A stretch of DNA of 64,000 bases from Anaerolineaceae bacterium. Its GTDB lineage: Bacteria > Chloroflexota > Anaerolineae > Anaerolineales > Anaerolineaceae. Under the pieces are notes generated by a model, which saw nothing but the letters and a program-made list of their open reading frames with translations, made no database searches and was not told the DNA's origin. Positions 25,771 through 33,609 of the stretch are shown piece after piece. Every line of letters begins with the position of its first letter. Within the stretch, counting starts at the first letter, position 1. The position numbers and the translations under genes are program-made. The DNA is taken from the NCBI GenBank assembly GCA_016841525.1, contig JAENYZ010000003.1, forward strand, positions 310,001 through 374,000, written 5' to 3'.

Positions 25771-27006
25771 ATGAAATTTGAAACATTGACTTTACCCGAA
25801 AATGTCAGAGAAGAATACTTGATCGCAACATATTATATGAAATCCGATTCTGAACCAGATCTATTTGATTGGGTCAAACTTGTTGCTGCTGATCAAAGTG
25901 CAGGAACTTGGACACATGTCGAAGGAGAGACACCAGAAGTAGTCGAGAAATATGGCGCTAAGGTGATTGGAATTTATTCTATGGCTCAAGAAAGAGCATG
26001 CGTGGCACGAATAGCATTTCCTATAGCTAACTTCCCAAAATATTTGCCAATGATCATGAGTACAGTCGCGGGTAATGTGTTAGGTCAGGATGGGATCAGA
26101 TTATTGGATATTGAATTCCCCGATTCATTGATTGAAGATTTTCCTGGGCCTATTATGGGAATTGAAGGAATACGTGAACTATTGAATGTTCCTGAACGGC
26201 CGATAGTAGGTGCAATTTTAAAGCCTTGTATTGGTGTAACACCTGAAGTTAGCGCTGAAGGCGCTGCAAAAGCTGCTTTAGGGGGTGCGGAAATCATTAA
26301 AGATGATGAATTACAGAGCGATCCAGATTATTCCCCTATGATAGAACGAGTTCGCACGGTTATGAAATATTTGCGAGAAATTGGGAAGGATAAAAGTGTT
26401 TTATATGCTGTGAACATCACAGGCGAACGTGTCCTTGATAGGGCTAAACGAGCTATCGATGCCGGTGCGAATGCAATTATGGTCAACTACCAAACCCTTG
26501 GATGGGGGGTTGTCGAGGACATGGTTAGGGCATTAAAGCGCGAAAATGTAACCATTCCAATATTTGGTCATTGTGCAGGTATGGGTGCATATTATAGATC
26601 TCCTGTAAATGGAATTTCAACCGCACTTTCTTTAGGAAAACTTCCAAGAATGATTGGAATGGACATGTCACTTGTATATCCTGATAGCGGCCGATTTGGA
26701 ATCAAAACAAACGAGCTTGTAGAAGTACATAACATGTTAACTTCCCCAATGGGCAATCTTAAACGTTCATTTACTACTATAGCAGGTGGTGTGCACCCCG
26801 GTACGATTGAATATTTGATGGATTTACTCGGCAATGAAACCATCCTTATGGCTGGTGGTGGGATTTATGGCCATCCCATGGGGCCAACTGCAGGTGCTCG
26901 TGCAATCCTCCAAGCAATTGAGGCAGTTGATGCAGGATTTTCAGTAGAAGAAGCTGCAAAATCAAATAAAGAATTAGATGCTGCACTTAGATACTGGTCG
27001 AAATAA
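25771..27006 (+). CDS. RuBisCO-like protein (form IV type), probable decarboxylase, enolase or hydrolase
   Basis: 411 residues; start at the ATG 5 nt after GGAGG, not at the TTG four codons upstream. It has the RuBisCO large-chain fold. Retained site residues: the carbamylated Lys and metal ligands in IIKDDE (Lys177, Asp179, Glu180), Lys151 in AILKPC, His267 in FGHC, Thr46-Trp47, and the phosphate-binding AGGGIYGHP. Changed ones, in spinach numbering: Lys177 to Cys153, Arg295 to Cys268, Ser379 to Ala338, Glu60 to Asp41, and no VGKLEG loop 6. It therefore should not fix CO2. Known relatives act on a phosphorylated beta-keto or diketo sugar by enolisation, decarboxylation or C-C hydrolysis. First gene of the seven-gene operon. 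No methionine-salvage genes are near, so the MtnW role is unlikely. Confidence 0.85.
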   Translation: MKFETLTLPENVREEYLIATYYMKSDSEPDLFDWVKLVAADQSAGTWTHVEGETPEVVEKYGAKVIGIYSMAQERACVARIAFPIANFPKYLPMIMSTVAGNVLGQDGIRLLDIEFPDSLIEDFPGPIMGIEGIRELLNVPERPIVGAILKPCIGVTPEVSAEGAAKAALGGAEIIKDDELQSDPDYSPMIERVRTVMKYLREIGKDKSVLYAVNITGERVLDRAKRAIDAGANAIMVNYQTLGWGVVEDMVRALKRENVTIPIFGHCAGMGAYYRSPVNGISTALSLGKLPRMIGMDMSLVYPDSGRFGIKTNELVEVHNMLTSPMGNLKRSFTTIAGGVHPGTIEYLMDLLGNETILMAGGGIYGHPMGPTAGARAILQAIEAVDAGFSVEEAAKSNKELDAALRYWSK

Positions 27007-27029
27007 TTATACAAGAGGAGAAAATTGTT

Positions 27030-28022
27030 ATGGAAAAGCAGACCCTCATTGAAATGTTTCGGATTATGGTCCGAATCAGAGAATTTGAAAGCGAAGCGAT
27101 TGAATTGGCGAAAAGGAATGAAACCAGGGCTGCTGTACATACTTATATAGGTCAAGAAGCTATTGCAGCTGGTGTATGTGCACATATGTCAAACCAAGAT
27201 TTAATCACTTCTACTCACAGGGGACATGGACATTGTATTGCTAAAGGCGCGGATTTAGAAAGAATGTTTGGAGAGTTGTTGGGAAGAGATGGTGGATATT
27301 GTAAAGGAAAGGGCGGTTCCATGCATATAGCAGACCTTTCTACCGGGAATTTGGGGGCAAATGGCATTGTTGGTGGAGGAATTCCATTGGCAGTTGGAGC
27401 AGCGCTTAGTTTGAAAATAAGCAAAAGTAAAAATTACGTTGTTAGCTTTTTTGGAGATGGCGCAACAAATCAAGGTTCGTTCCATGAATCGTTGAACCTT
27501 GCATCAATTTGGGCTTTACCGGTCATATTTATCTGTGAGAACAATGAATATGCGATTTCAACCAACGTAAGTAAATCAATAAATATTGAAAATATTTCAG
27601 AAAGAGCAACTGCATACGGTATTTTGGGAAAGAGTGTGGATGGTAATAATGTAGTTTCGGTTTATGATGACATGCAAATGGCTGTTGAACATGTGCAATC
27701 AGGCAAAGGTCCAGTCCTCCTTGAAATGAAAACGTATCGGATAAAGGGCCATTATTTTGGCGATAATCAAAATTATCGTACCAGGGAAGAAGTTGATTTG
27801 TGGAAACAAAAAGATCCCATCAATACATGTGAGACAAAGCTGCAAAACGATTATGGTTTATCTTCTGAAATTATTTCTAAAATCAAAAAAGAAGAAACTA
27901 AAAAGGTTCTTGATGCTTCTACAAGAGCAAAATTAATGAGTGAACCTGAAATAGATGATTTAACCGAAGATCTCTATGATCTTAGCTTTCACAACATCAA
28001 ATGGATAAGTCTTCAAAAATAG
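27030..28022 (+). CDS. Acetoin/2-oxoacid dehydrogenase E1 component, alpha subunit
   Basis: 330 residues, the normal size for AcoA/PdhA-type E1 alpha. The thiamine diphosphate motif starts GDGATNQG (residues 142-149) and ends ENNEYAIST. The segment STHRGHGHCIAKG and the KGKGGSMHIAD loop are typical of acetoin dehydrogenase and pyruvate E1 alpha. With the beta subunit it would decarboxylate a 2-oxoacid, or cleave an alpha-hydroxyketone or diketone, and pass the acyl group to a lipoyl carrier. 23 bp after the RLP gene, with ribosome site GAGGAG. Confidence 0.9.
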   Translation: MEKQTLIEMFRIMVRIREFESEAIELAKRNETRAAVHTYIGQEAIAAGVCAHMSNQDLITSTHRGHGHCIAKGADLERMFGELLGRDGGYCKGKGGSMHIADLSTGNLGANGIVGGGIPLAVGAALSLKISKSKNYVVSFFGDGATNQGSFHESLNLASIWALPVIFICENNEYAISTNVSKSINIENISERATAYGILGKSVDGNNVVSVYDDMQMAVEHVQSGKGPVLLEMKTYRIKGHYFGDNQNYRTREEVDLWKQKDPINTCETKLQNDYGLSSEIISKIKKEETKKVLDASTRAKLMSEPEIDDLTEDLYDLSFHNIKWISLQK

Positions 28023-28040
28023 TTAGATAAAGGTGATTCT

Positions 28041-29033
28041 ATGAGAAATATATCAATGCGTGAAGCAATAAATGAAGCTTTGCATATAGCATTTAACAGT
28101 GACGAAAATATTTTTATGATAGGTGAGGATATAGCAACCTATGGTGGGCAATTAAGATGTAGCTATGGTTTGGTGGAAAGATTTGGACCAGAGCGGGTAA
28201 GAGATACGCCTATTTCAGAAATGGCCATTGTAGGTGCAGGTGTTGGTGCTGCTATAGCAGGTAAACGTCCTATTGTTGAGTTATCTTATATTGATTTCTT
28301 AGGGTCATGTTTTGATCAGGTTTTAAACCAGGCTGCAAAAATTCGTTATATGTATGGAGGTTATGTAAATGTTCCTCTTGTGATACGCACGCAATGTGGT
28401 GCTGGTTTGGGCAATGCAGCACAACATTCACAATCCTTAGAAGCAATTCTTGCTCATATTCCTGGAATCCGAGTTGTAATACCCTCCAATGCTTACGATG
28501 CAAAAGGGTTATTATTACATGCGATTCGAGATAATAACCCGGTTGTATTTATTGAACACAAAGCACTTTATAAGAAAAAATGTCACGTTCCTGAGGATCC
28601 TTACGAAATCGACTATACCTCAGACATAAAAAGAAAAGGCGATGATGTGACAATAATTACTTATTCGGCTATGGTAGATCGTTCTTTACAAGCGGCAGAG
28701 CAACTTAATAGTGAATTTGGCATAGACGCTGAAGTAATAGATGTGCGTGTTCTGGAACCTTTAGATTTACAACCTTTGATCGGGTCAGCACAAAAAACGG
28801 GTCGGGTTGTTATTGTACATGAAGCATGTAAAAAGGGAGGTTTTGGAGGTGAGTTAGCAGCCCAGATTCAGGAACATGTGTTTGATAGGCTTAAAGGTCC
28901 AATCTTACGTGTAGCGGCGCCAGATGTACCAGTTCCATTTGCAGATAATCTTGAACGGCAATATGTTCCAGATATTTCAAAAATCATTGAAGCAGTTACT
29001 GAAGTCATGAATTTTCATAGGAGCGAAGTGTAA
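28041..29033 (+). CDS. Acetoin/2-oxoacid dehydrogenase E1 component, beta subunit
   Basis: 330 residues of the transketolase-like pyrimidine-binding and C-terminal domain pair. Typical points are MIGEDIATYGG (activating Glu near residue 29), the loop GNAAQHSQSLEA, and the C-terminal VHEACKKGGFGGEL and RVAAPDVPVPFA. 18 bp after the alpha subunit. Partner for the E1 alpha above in an alpha2-beta2 enzyme. Confidence 0.92.
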   Translation: MRNISMREAINEALHIAFNSDENIFMIGEDIATYGGQLRCSYGLVERFGPERVRDTPISEMAIVGAGVGAAIAGKRPIVELSYIDFLGSCFDQVLNQAAKIRYMYGGYVNVPLVIRTQCGAGLGNAAQHSQSLEAILAHIPGIRVVIPSNAYDAKGLLLHAIRDNNPVVFIEHKALYKKKCHVPEDPYEIDYTSDIKRKGDDVTIITYSAMVDRSLQAAEQLNSEFGIDAEVIDVRVLEPLDLQPLIGSAQKTGRVVIVHEACKKGGFGGELAAQIQEHVFDRLKGPILRVAAPDVPVPFADNLERQYVPDISKIIEAVTEVMNFHRSEV

Positions 29034-29035
29034 TT

Positions 29036-30088
29036 ATGAAACTATTAATAACCACATATTTAGATGAACGATATTTGCCAATTTTAAACGAAATGTTTGA
29101 AACAATAGAATATGCAGGAATGATGCAAACTGGACGAGTGCTAACAGAGGACGAGCTCATCCAAGCTGGTTCTGATGCAGATTGCATATTATTAGAATTT
29201 GATCCATTAACTCGCTATGTACTCCAAAATTGCAAAAATCTAAAACTAATTGCCTCAGTTCGGGGTGGGGCACGGGCTAACATTGATGTGAGGGCAGCGA
29301 CCGAAATGAGAATTCCTATCATCAATGTTCCTGGCAGAAACAAAGATACTGTTGCTGATTTTACAATGGGCTTATTAATTGCATTAAGTAGAGGAATAGC
29401 AAAAGGTCACCATCTGATTATGAACAATGTTATTACTGATAATAAAACCTTTAGCGAAAATGGGTTTTGCGAGACTGATATTAACTGGGTGGGTTCGACG
29501 GAAGAAAAGTTTGCATATCTTCAATTCAAAGGGCCTACACTTAATGGGAAGCTATTAGGGCTAATTGGTTATGGTGCTATTGGTCGCGAAACTGCAAAAA
29601 GAGCCTTAGCATTTGATATGAAAGTTCTAGCATTTGATCCATATGTTAATCCAGAGACAGTAAACGAAAATGTCACCTTTGTTGATCTTCCCGAATTAAT
29701 GAAAATCTCCGATTTTATTTCAATTCATGTACCCATTACTAAAAGTACGATAGGATTGGTAAATTCAGAATTACTCTCATTAATGAAGTCTGACGCCTAT
29801 ATCATCAACACTGCCAGAGCAGTTGTTATGGATTATGACAAACTAATTGACATGCTACAGCAAGGGCAAATAGCAGGTGCAGCATTAGATGTATTTCCTG
29901 TTGAACCTTTACCAGAAAATCACCCCTTGTTGGAACTCGATAACGTTGTTTTGACTCCCCACATTGGTGGGTGTAGTTTTGATCCATACGAACGATCTTA
30001 TAGAATGTTGACCGAAGATATGAAGAGATTTATGAATGGAGAACAACCGGAGCATATATACAATCCAGATGCCTTAATTACCAAATAG
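29036..30088 (+). CDS. NAD-dependent D-2-hydroxyacid dehydrogenase (PGDH-like)
   Basis: 350 residues. NAD motif GYGAIG (from Gly178). The catalytic set is Arg261 (NTARAV), Glu290 (DVFPVEPLP) and His309 (TPHIGG). Closest in style to 3-phosphoglycerate dehydrogenase-like enzymes without the regulatory ACT domain. It would interconvert a 2-hydroxyacid, perhaps phosphorylated, and the 2-oxoacid, a natural supplier of substrate for the E1 genes just upstream. Only 2 bp after E1 beta. A 25-residue insert around residues 130-155 is unusual and may shape the substrate pocket. Confidence 0.85.
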   Translation: MKLLITTYLDERYLPILNEMFETIEYAGMMQTGRVLTEDELIQAGSDADCILLEFDPLTRYVLQNCKNLKLIASVRGGARANIDVRAATEMRIPIINVPGRNKDTVADFTMGLLIALSRGIAKGHHLIMNNVITDNKTFSENGFCETDINWVGSTEEKFAYLQFKGPTLNGKLLGLIGYGAIGRETAKRALAFDMKVLAFDPYVNPETVNENVTFVDLPELMKISDFISIHVPITKSTIGLVNSELLSLMKSDAYIINTARAVVMDYDKLIDMLQQGQIAGAALDVFPVEPLPENHPLLELDNVVLTPHIGGCSFDPYERSYRMLTEDMKRFMNGEQPEHIYNPDALITK

Positions 30089-30130
30089 CTTTGATTAATG
30101 TCAGAAAATACTATTAAAAGATTGATTTTT

Positions 30131-31669
30131 ATGAATGCTTTATTCTTAGGAATAGATATTGGAACAACAGAAGTTAAATCGGCTCTGTTTGATGAAATGG
30201 GAAGAGAACTTCGTCTTGTTAAGAAGACCATGCAACCCATATATTCACCAAATGGGCGTGCGACACTTAACATGGAAGAATTATGGGATTGTGTAGCACA
30301 AATAATTAAGCAAACAATTGAAGGAGCAGAGACGTTTGGCGAGATCAAGGCTATTGGCGTTACTGCTATGGGTGATGGGTTATGGATGCTCGATGAAGAC
30401 GGAAAACCCATATCAGATGCTACTTTGTGGGTGGATGGTCGGGCAGTTGATTATATTAATCAATGGAAAAATGAAGGCATTATCCAGGATAGTGGTCGGG
30501 TTGTATTCGCAGGCTCACCTTTGCCATTGAGTGCATGGTTCTTTGACCACCAATCTGATTTAATGAAGCGGTGTGCTCAAATATTATTCTGTAAAGATTG
30601 GATCAAGTATTGTTTAACTGGAATAGCAGCAACTGAACAAACCGACCTTTCTGACGCATCTCTTATTGATGTGTGGAATCGGAAATTTTCAATTGATTTA
30701 GTAACAAAGTATGGCGTCCCACAAATTGCAAATCTGCTTCCGCCCATAAAAACCTCCACAACAATAATGGGAGAGGTTACAAAATCAGCATCTCTGAAAA
30801 CAGGAATACCGGCAGGAATTCCTGTTGTTAATGGGGCTATCGATGTGGTTTCTTCAGCAATTGGTACAGGTGTAATTGATCCCTTGCAAGCATGTACTGT
30901 GGTGGGAACCACAGTTTATAATGCAGTCGTGGTTGATTCAATTACAGAAACTGACCTTACCAAAGAGAATTCTCCATCCATAATTTGTCATGCTGATGAA
31001 AACTTATGGATGTTAACGATGGGAACTATGTTAGGAACGCCCAATCTTGACTGGTTTATTAAAGAATTTTACTCAACCTCAGGAAATTTATCTTCATTTA
31101 CTGAATTAGAAAATTCGATGAAGAAAATTGGCCCCGGTGCAGGTGGAATCATTTTTCATCCCTACCTCGGTCAAGGAGGTGAACGAGCACCCTTTGTCAA
31201 TCCGAGTGCTGCAGCTCAATTCTTTGGAATTAAAAGTCATCATACGAAAAGCCACATGCTCCGTGCTGTTTATGAAGGAATTGGTTATTCCATGAAGGAT
31301 TGCTATAAACATCTGCCAGTACAACCCAAGAATATCCGTATTGTTGGGGGAGGAAGTGCAAGTGCGTTCTGGTGTGATATTTTTGCCAATTGTATAGGCA
31401 TGCCTATTCAAGTAACTCATGGCAATCAAATTGGCGCATTGGGTGCTGCAATTCTAGCCGCAGTTGGGGTTAATCATTATTCGAATCTTCATCAAGCGAC
31501 TGATAATATGGTTCGTATAAAAAACACTTATGAACCAGATTCGGCAAAAATAAAAATTTATGAAGAAAACTATGCTATATATAAGCATTTATATGAAAGT
31601 CTGTGGGAAGTTTGGGATGAACATCATAAACTTTGGAGAGGAACAAACGAAAGGATAACAATAGAATGA
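30131..31669 (+). CDS. FGGY-family carbohydrate or polyol kinase
   Basis: 512 residues from the ATG at 30131, which puts the phosphate-binding strand LFLGIDIGTTEVKSALFD at residues 4-21 as usual for the family; an ATG at 30098 would add 11 residues, and neither has a strong ribosome site. Two actin-like ATPase domains. Candidate catalytic base Asp238 (NGAIDVVSSAIG). The substrate loop GVTAMGDGLWMLDEDG with WVDGRA resembles erythritol- or xylulose-type kinases, from memory, so a C4-C5 polyol or ketose is likely. ATP-dependent phosphorylation would trap the substrate entering by the MIP channel. The stop overlaps the lipoyl carrier start (ATGA). Confidence 0.85.
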   Translation: MNALFLGIDIGTTEVKSALFDEMGRELRLVKKTMQPIYSPNGRATLNMEELWDCVAQIIKQTIEGAETFGEIKAIGVTAMGDGLWMLDEDGKPISDATLWVDGRAVDYINQWKNEGIIQDSGRVVFAGSPLPLSAWFFDHQSDLMKRCAQILFCKDWIKYCLTGIAATEQTDLSDASLIDVWNRKFSIDLVTKYGVPQIANLLPPIKTSTTIMGEVTKSASLKTGIPAGIPVVNGAIDVVSSAIGTGVIDPLQACTVVGTTVYNAVVVDSITETDLTKENSPSIICHADENLWMLTMGTMLGTPNLDWFIKEFYSTSGNLSSFTELENSMKKIGPGAGGIIFHPYLGQGGERAPFVNPSAAAQFFGIKSHHTKSHMLRAVYEGIGYSMKDCYKHLPVQPKNIRIVGGGSASAFWCDIFANCIGMPIQVTHGNQIGALGAAILAAVGVNHYSNLHQATDNMVRIKNTYEPDSAKIKIYEENYAIYKHLYESLWEVWDEHHKLWRGTNERITIE

Positions 31670-31908
31670 AAAAAGAAGTGATTATGCCTAAAGTAGGACT
31701 TGACATGGAAGAAGGTTCCATCCTGACATGGTGGAAAAAGGTTGGTGACCATGTCGAAAAAAGTGAAGTTCTTATGGAAATTGAGACTGATAAAGCCGTT
31801 ACTGAAATCGAATCTTCAATTTCTGGTACTTTAGTAGAAATCGTTGTGCCTGAAAATGAACTTGTTGAAATTGGCACTATCGTCGCTTGGATTGAAACAG
31901 ATGAATGA
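31666..31908 (+). CDS. Free-standing lipoyl carrier domain protein
   Basis: 80 residues, exactly one biotinyl/lipoyl domain. The lipoylation site is Lys43 in EIETDKAVTEIES at the beta-turn, with the typical opening MPKVGLDMEEGSILTWWKKVGD. In ordinary dehydrogenase complexes this domain is fused to the E2 acyltransferase; here it is a separate gene. Start ATG overlaps the kinase stop, with AAAGGA 9 nt before it. Its stop lies 8 bp inside the next gene. It would shuttle acyl groups between the E1 and E2 encoded beside it. Confidence 0.92.
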   Translation: MKKEVIMPKVGLDMEEGSILTWWKKVGDHVEKSEVLMEIETDKAVTEIESSISGTLVEIVVPENELVEIGTIVAWIETDE

Positions 31909-32569
31909 AAGGGTAATTAAACTTTCAGGCTTACAAAAAGCCATGAGCCGTCAAATGATTTCCAGTTGGACAGAAGTACCACAGTTTCACTTAGAAACAG
32001 AGATAAATTGTGCTGGATTTGTAAATTTACGGAAAGAACTTCCATACCACCCGTCCTTTACAGCAATTTTCACAAAAATTATTGGTGACTGTCTTGTGGG
32101 TCATCCCTATCTTAATGCATCTTGGGTTGATGATCACATTATCACATATGATTCTGTAAATATTGCAGTTGCTATGGATACACAACGTGGGCTTTTAGCA
32201 CCTGTAATTTCGGAGGTAGCAAATAAATCTCTCGAGGAAGTAAATTTAGCCATAGAAAGTTACAAGCAAAAATCACATAAAGGCAATTTTACGAGTGAAG
32301 AACTCACGGGCGGAACTTTCACTATCAGTAATCTTGGTATGTATCCAATCAGGTCATTTTCTGCAATTATTAATGCGCCTCAAGTTGCTATTCTAGCTGT
32401 TCCACAAATGTATAATATTCCTTCAATAATGGAGAACGGAACAATAGGGATTAAGAAGATTATGAGACCTGTCCTATCTTTAGATCATAGAGTTGTTGAT
32501 GGGGCTACAGGTGCAAAATTTATAAGTGATTTTGTTGAGCTCATTGAAAAACCAGAAAAGATAATTTAA
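31901..32569 (+). CDS. Acyltransferase (E2) catalytic domain without lipoyl or subunit-binding domain
   Basis: 222 residues from the ATG at 31901, which overlaps the lipoyl carrier by 8 bp; a longer open frame upstream is only the alternative frame of that carrier. The protein begins at the catalytic domain itself (VIKLSGLQKAMSRQMISSWTE) and has the chloramphenicol-acetyltransferase-like active site DHRVVDG with His196 and Asp200. It transfers the acyl group from lipoate to CoA. No lipoyl and no peripheral subunit-binding domain is present, so the usual docking of E1 and E3 must be different. No E3 gene is in the window. Last gene of the operon, convergent with the alcohol dehydrogenase 14 bp away. 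Confidence 0.9.
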   Translation: MNERVIKLSGLQKAMSRQMISSWTEVPQFHLETEINCAGFVNLRKELPYHPSFTAIFTKIIGDCLVGHPYLNASWVDDHIITYDSVNIAVAMDTQRGLLAPVISEVANKSLEEVNLAIESYKQKSHKGNFTSEELTGGTFTISNLGMYPIRSFSAIINAPQVAILAVPQMYNIPSIMENGTIGIKKIMRPVLSLDHRVVDGATGAKFISDFVELIEKPEKII

Positions 32570-32583
32570 TCATCTTATTCAAA

Positions 32584-33609
32584 TTAGCCATTAATCCTGA
32601 TTAATATATGTGGATATTGACCAGATTCGGTTGCTTTATACGCATACGTTGCTTCTTCCATGGAATAAACATGAGAAATTAGGGGCTCCAATATAAGCTT
32701 ATCCATAACATTTTGAATACGGGGAAGCATATAAGGAGCCATATGAAATGGAACTAATTTTGCTTCTTTTATAAACAATTCCGAAGTATTAATTGGAAAT
32801 CGGCGGTTTAGTCCATAAAAACTCGAATAAGCCAATGTGCCCTGTCTGGCAAGTAAAGCAGCAGCGATTGAAAGCATCTCCAGATTTCCACTGGCTTCGT
32901 AAATAACATCGTATCCCAATAAATTAGTTGTGTTTAAAGCCATGGATGAAATATTTTCTTGATCAGGATCAATACAGATTTCTGCTCCAAGTTGCATGGC
33001 TAACTTCCGATTAGCTTCAACGGGTTCAATTATAGTAATTTGCCTTGCACCGCACATTTTGGCTAATTGTAATAATATGAGTCCAGGAACAGTTCCACCA
33101 ATAATTAAAACACTATCTCCAAGATGTAAACCAGATCTTTCTATTCCTCGTAATGAATGCCCTATAGGATCGGTTAGGCATGCCTCCTCCATTGAAACGG
33201 AATCAGGTATTCTAATCAATTGGCGGGAATGCCAAACAATATATTCAGACATTGTGCTTTGTGTTGGTTTAAGATTTAAACAGTGGCTTTCTCTACCTGT
33301 GCGGCAATAAAAACAATGTCCACACTGATTCCAAGCATATCCACTAACACGCATTCCCTCCTTAAATCCCGATTCTTGGGCAGATTCTCCAAGCTCTACG
33401 ATCGTTCCAGCCATTTCATGACCATTCCCTGGGAAGAGAATTGGACCCCATCCCAACATATCATCATCTTGCCTAAAGTACGGCATTTCATCTGGACAAA
33501 TTCCAGCAAACGCAACTTTTATTTTTACATCATTTGGCCCATTAATTTCTGGTTCCTTAATTTCAATTATTTCTGTTTCCCTTCGCCCAGTAATTATTAT
33601 TGATTTCAT
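32584..33609 (-). CDS. Zinc-dependent medium-chain alcohol/polyol dehydrogenase
   Basis: 341 residues. Catalytic zinc ligands Cys38 (GICPDE) and His64-Glu65 (GNGHEMAG). Structural zinc Cys96, 99, 102 and 110 (CGHCFYC...C). NAD(P)-binding Rossmann motif near residue 165 (VLIIGGTVPGLI) with Gly-Gly-Thr in place of the usual GxGxxG. Family of threonine, sorbitol and butanediol dehydrogenases; would oxidise a secondary alcohol. On the opposite strand but compositionally like the operon, and its upstream region carries an AATAGC-type site shared with it. Confidence 0.88.
   Translation of the reverse strand: MKSIIITGRRETEIIEIKEPEINGPNDVKIKVAFAGICPDEMPYFRQDDDMLGWGPILFPGNGHEMAGTIVELGESAQESGFKEGMRVSGYAWNQCGHCFYCRTGRESHCLNLKPTQSTMSEYIVWHSRQLIRIPDSVSMEEACLTDPIGHSLRGIERSGLHLGDSVLIIGGTVPGLILLQLAKMCGARQITIIEPVEANRKLAMQLGAEICIDPDQENISSMALNTTNLLGYDVIYEASGNLEMLSIAAALLARQGTLAYSSFYGLNRRFPINTSELFIKEAKLVPFHMAPYMLPRIQNVMDKLILEPLISHVYSMEEATYAYKATESGQYPHILIRING

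Noticed and set aside
25771-27006. Reading the RuBisCO-like gene as a true RuBisCO and the locus as carbon fixation
   Set aside because: Residues equivalent to Lys177, Arg295, Ser379 and loop 6 are changed or missing, and no phosphoribulokinase is present.
31844-31900. Longer N-terminus for the E2 catalytic protein
   Set aside because: Those codons lie in the alternative frame of the lipoyl carrier; the ATG at 31901 starts just before the conserved domain.
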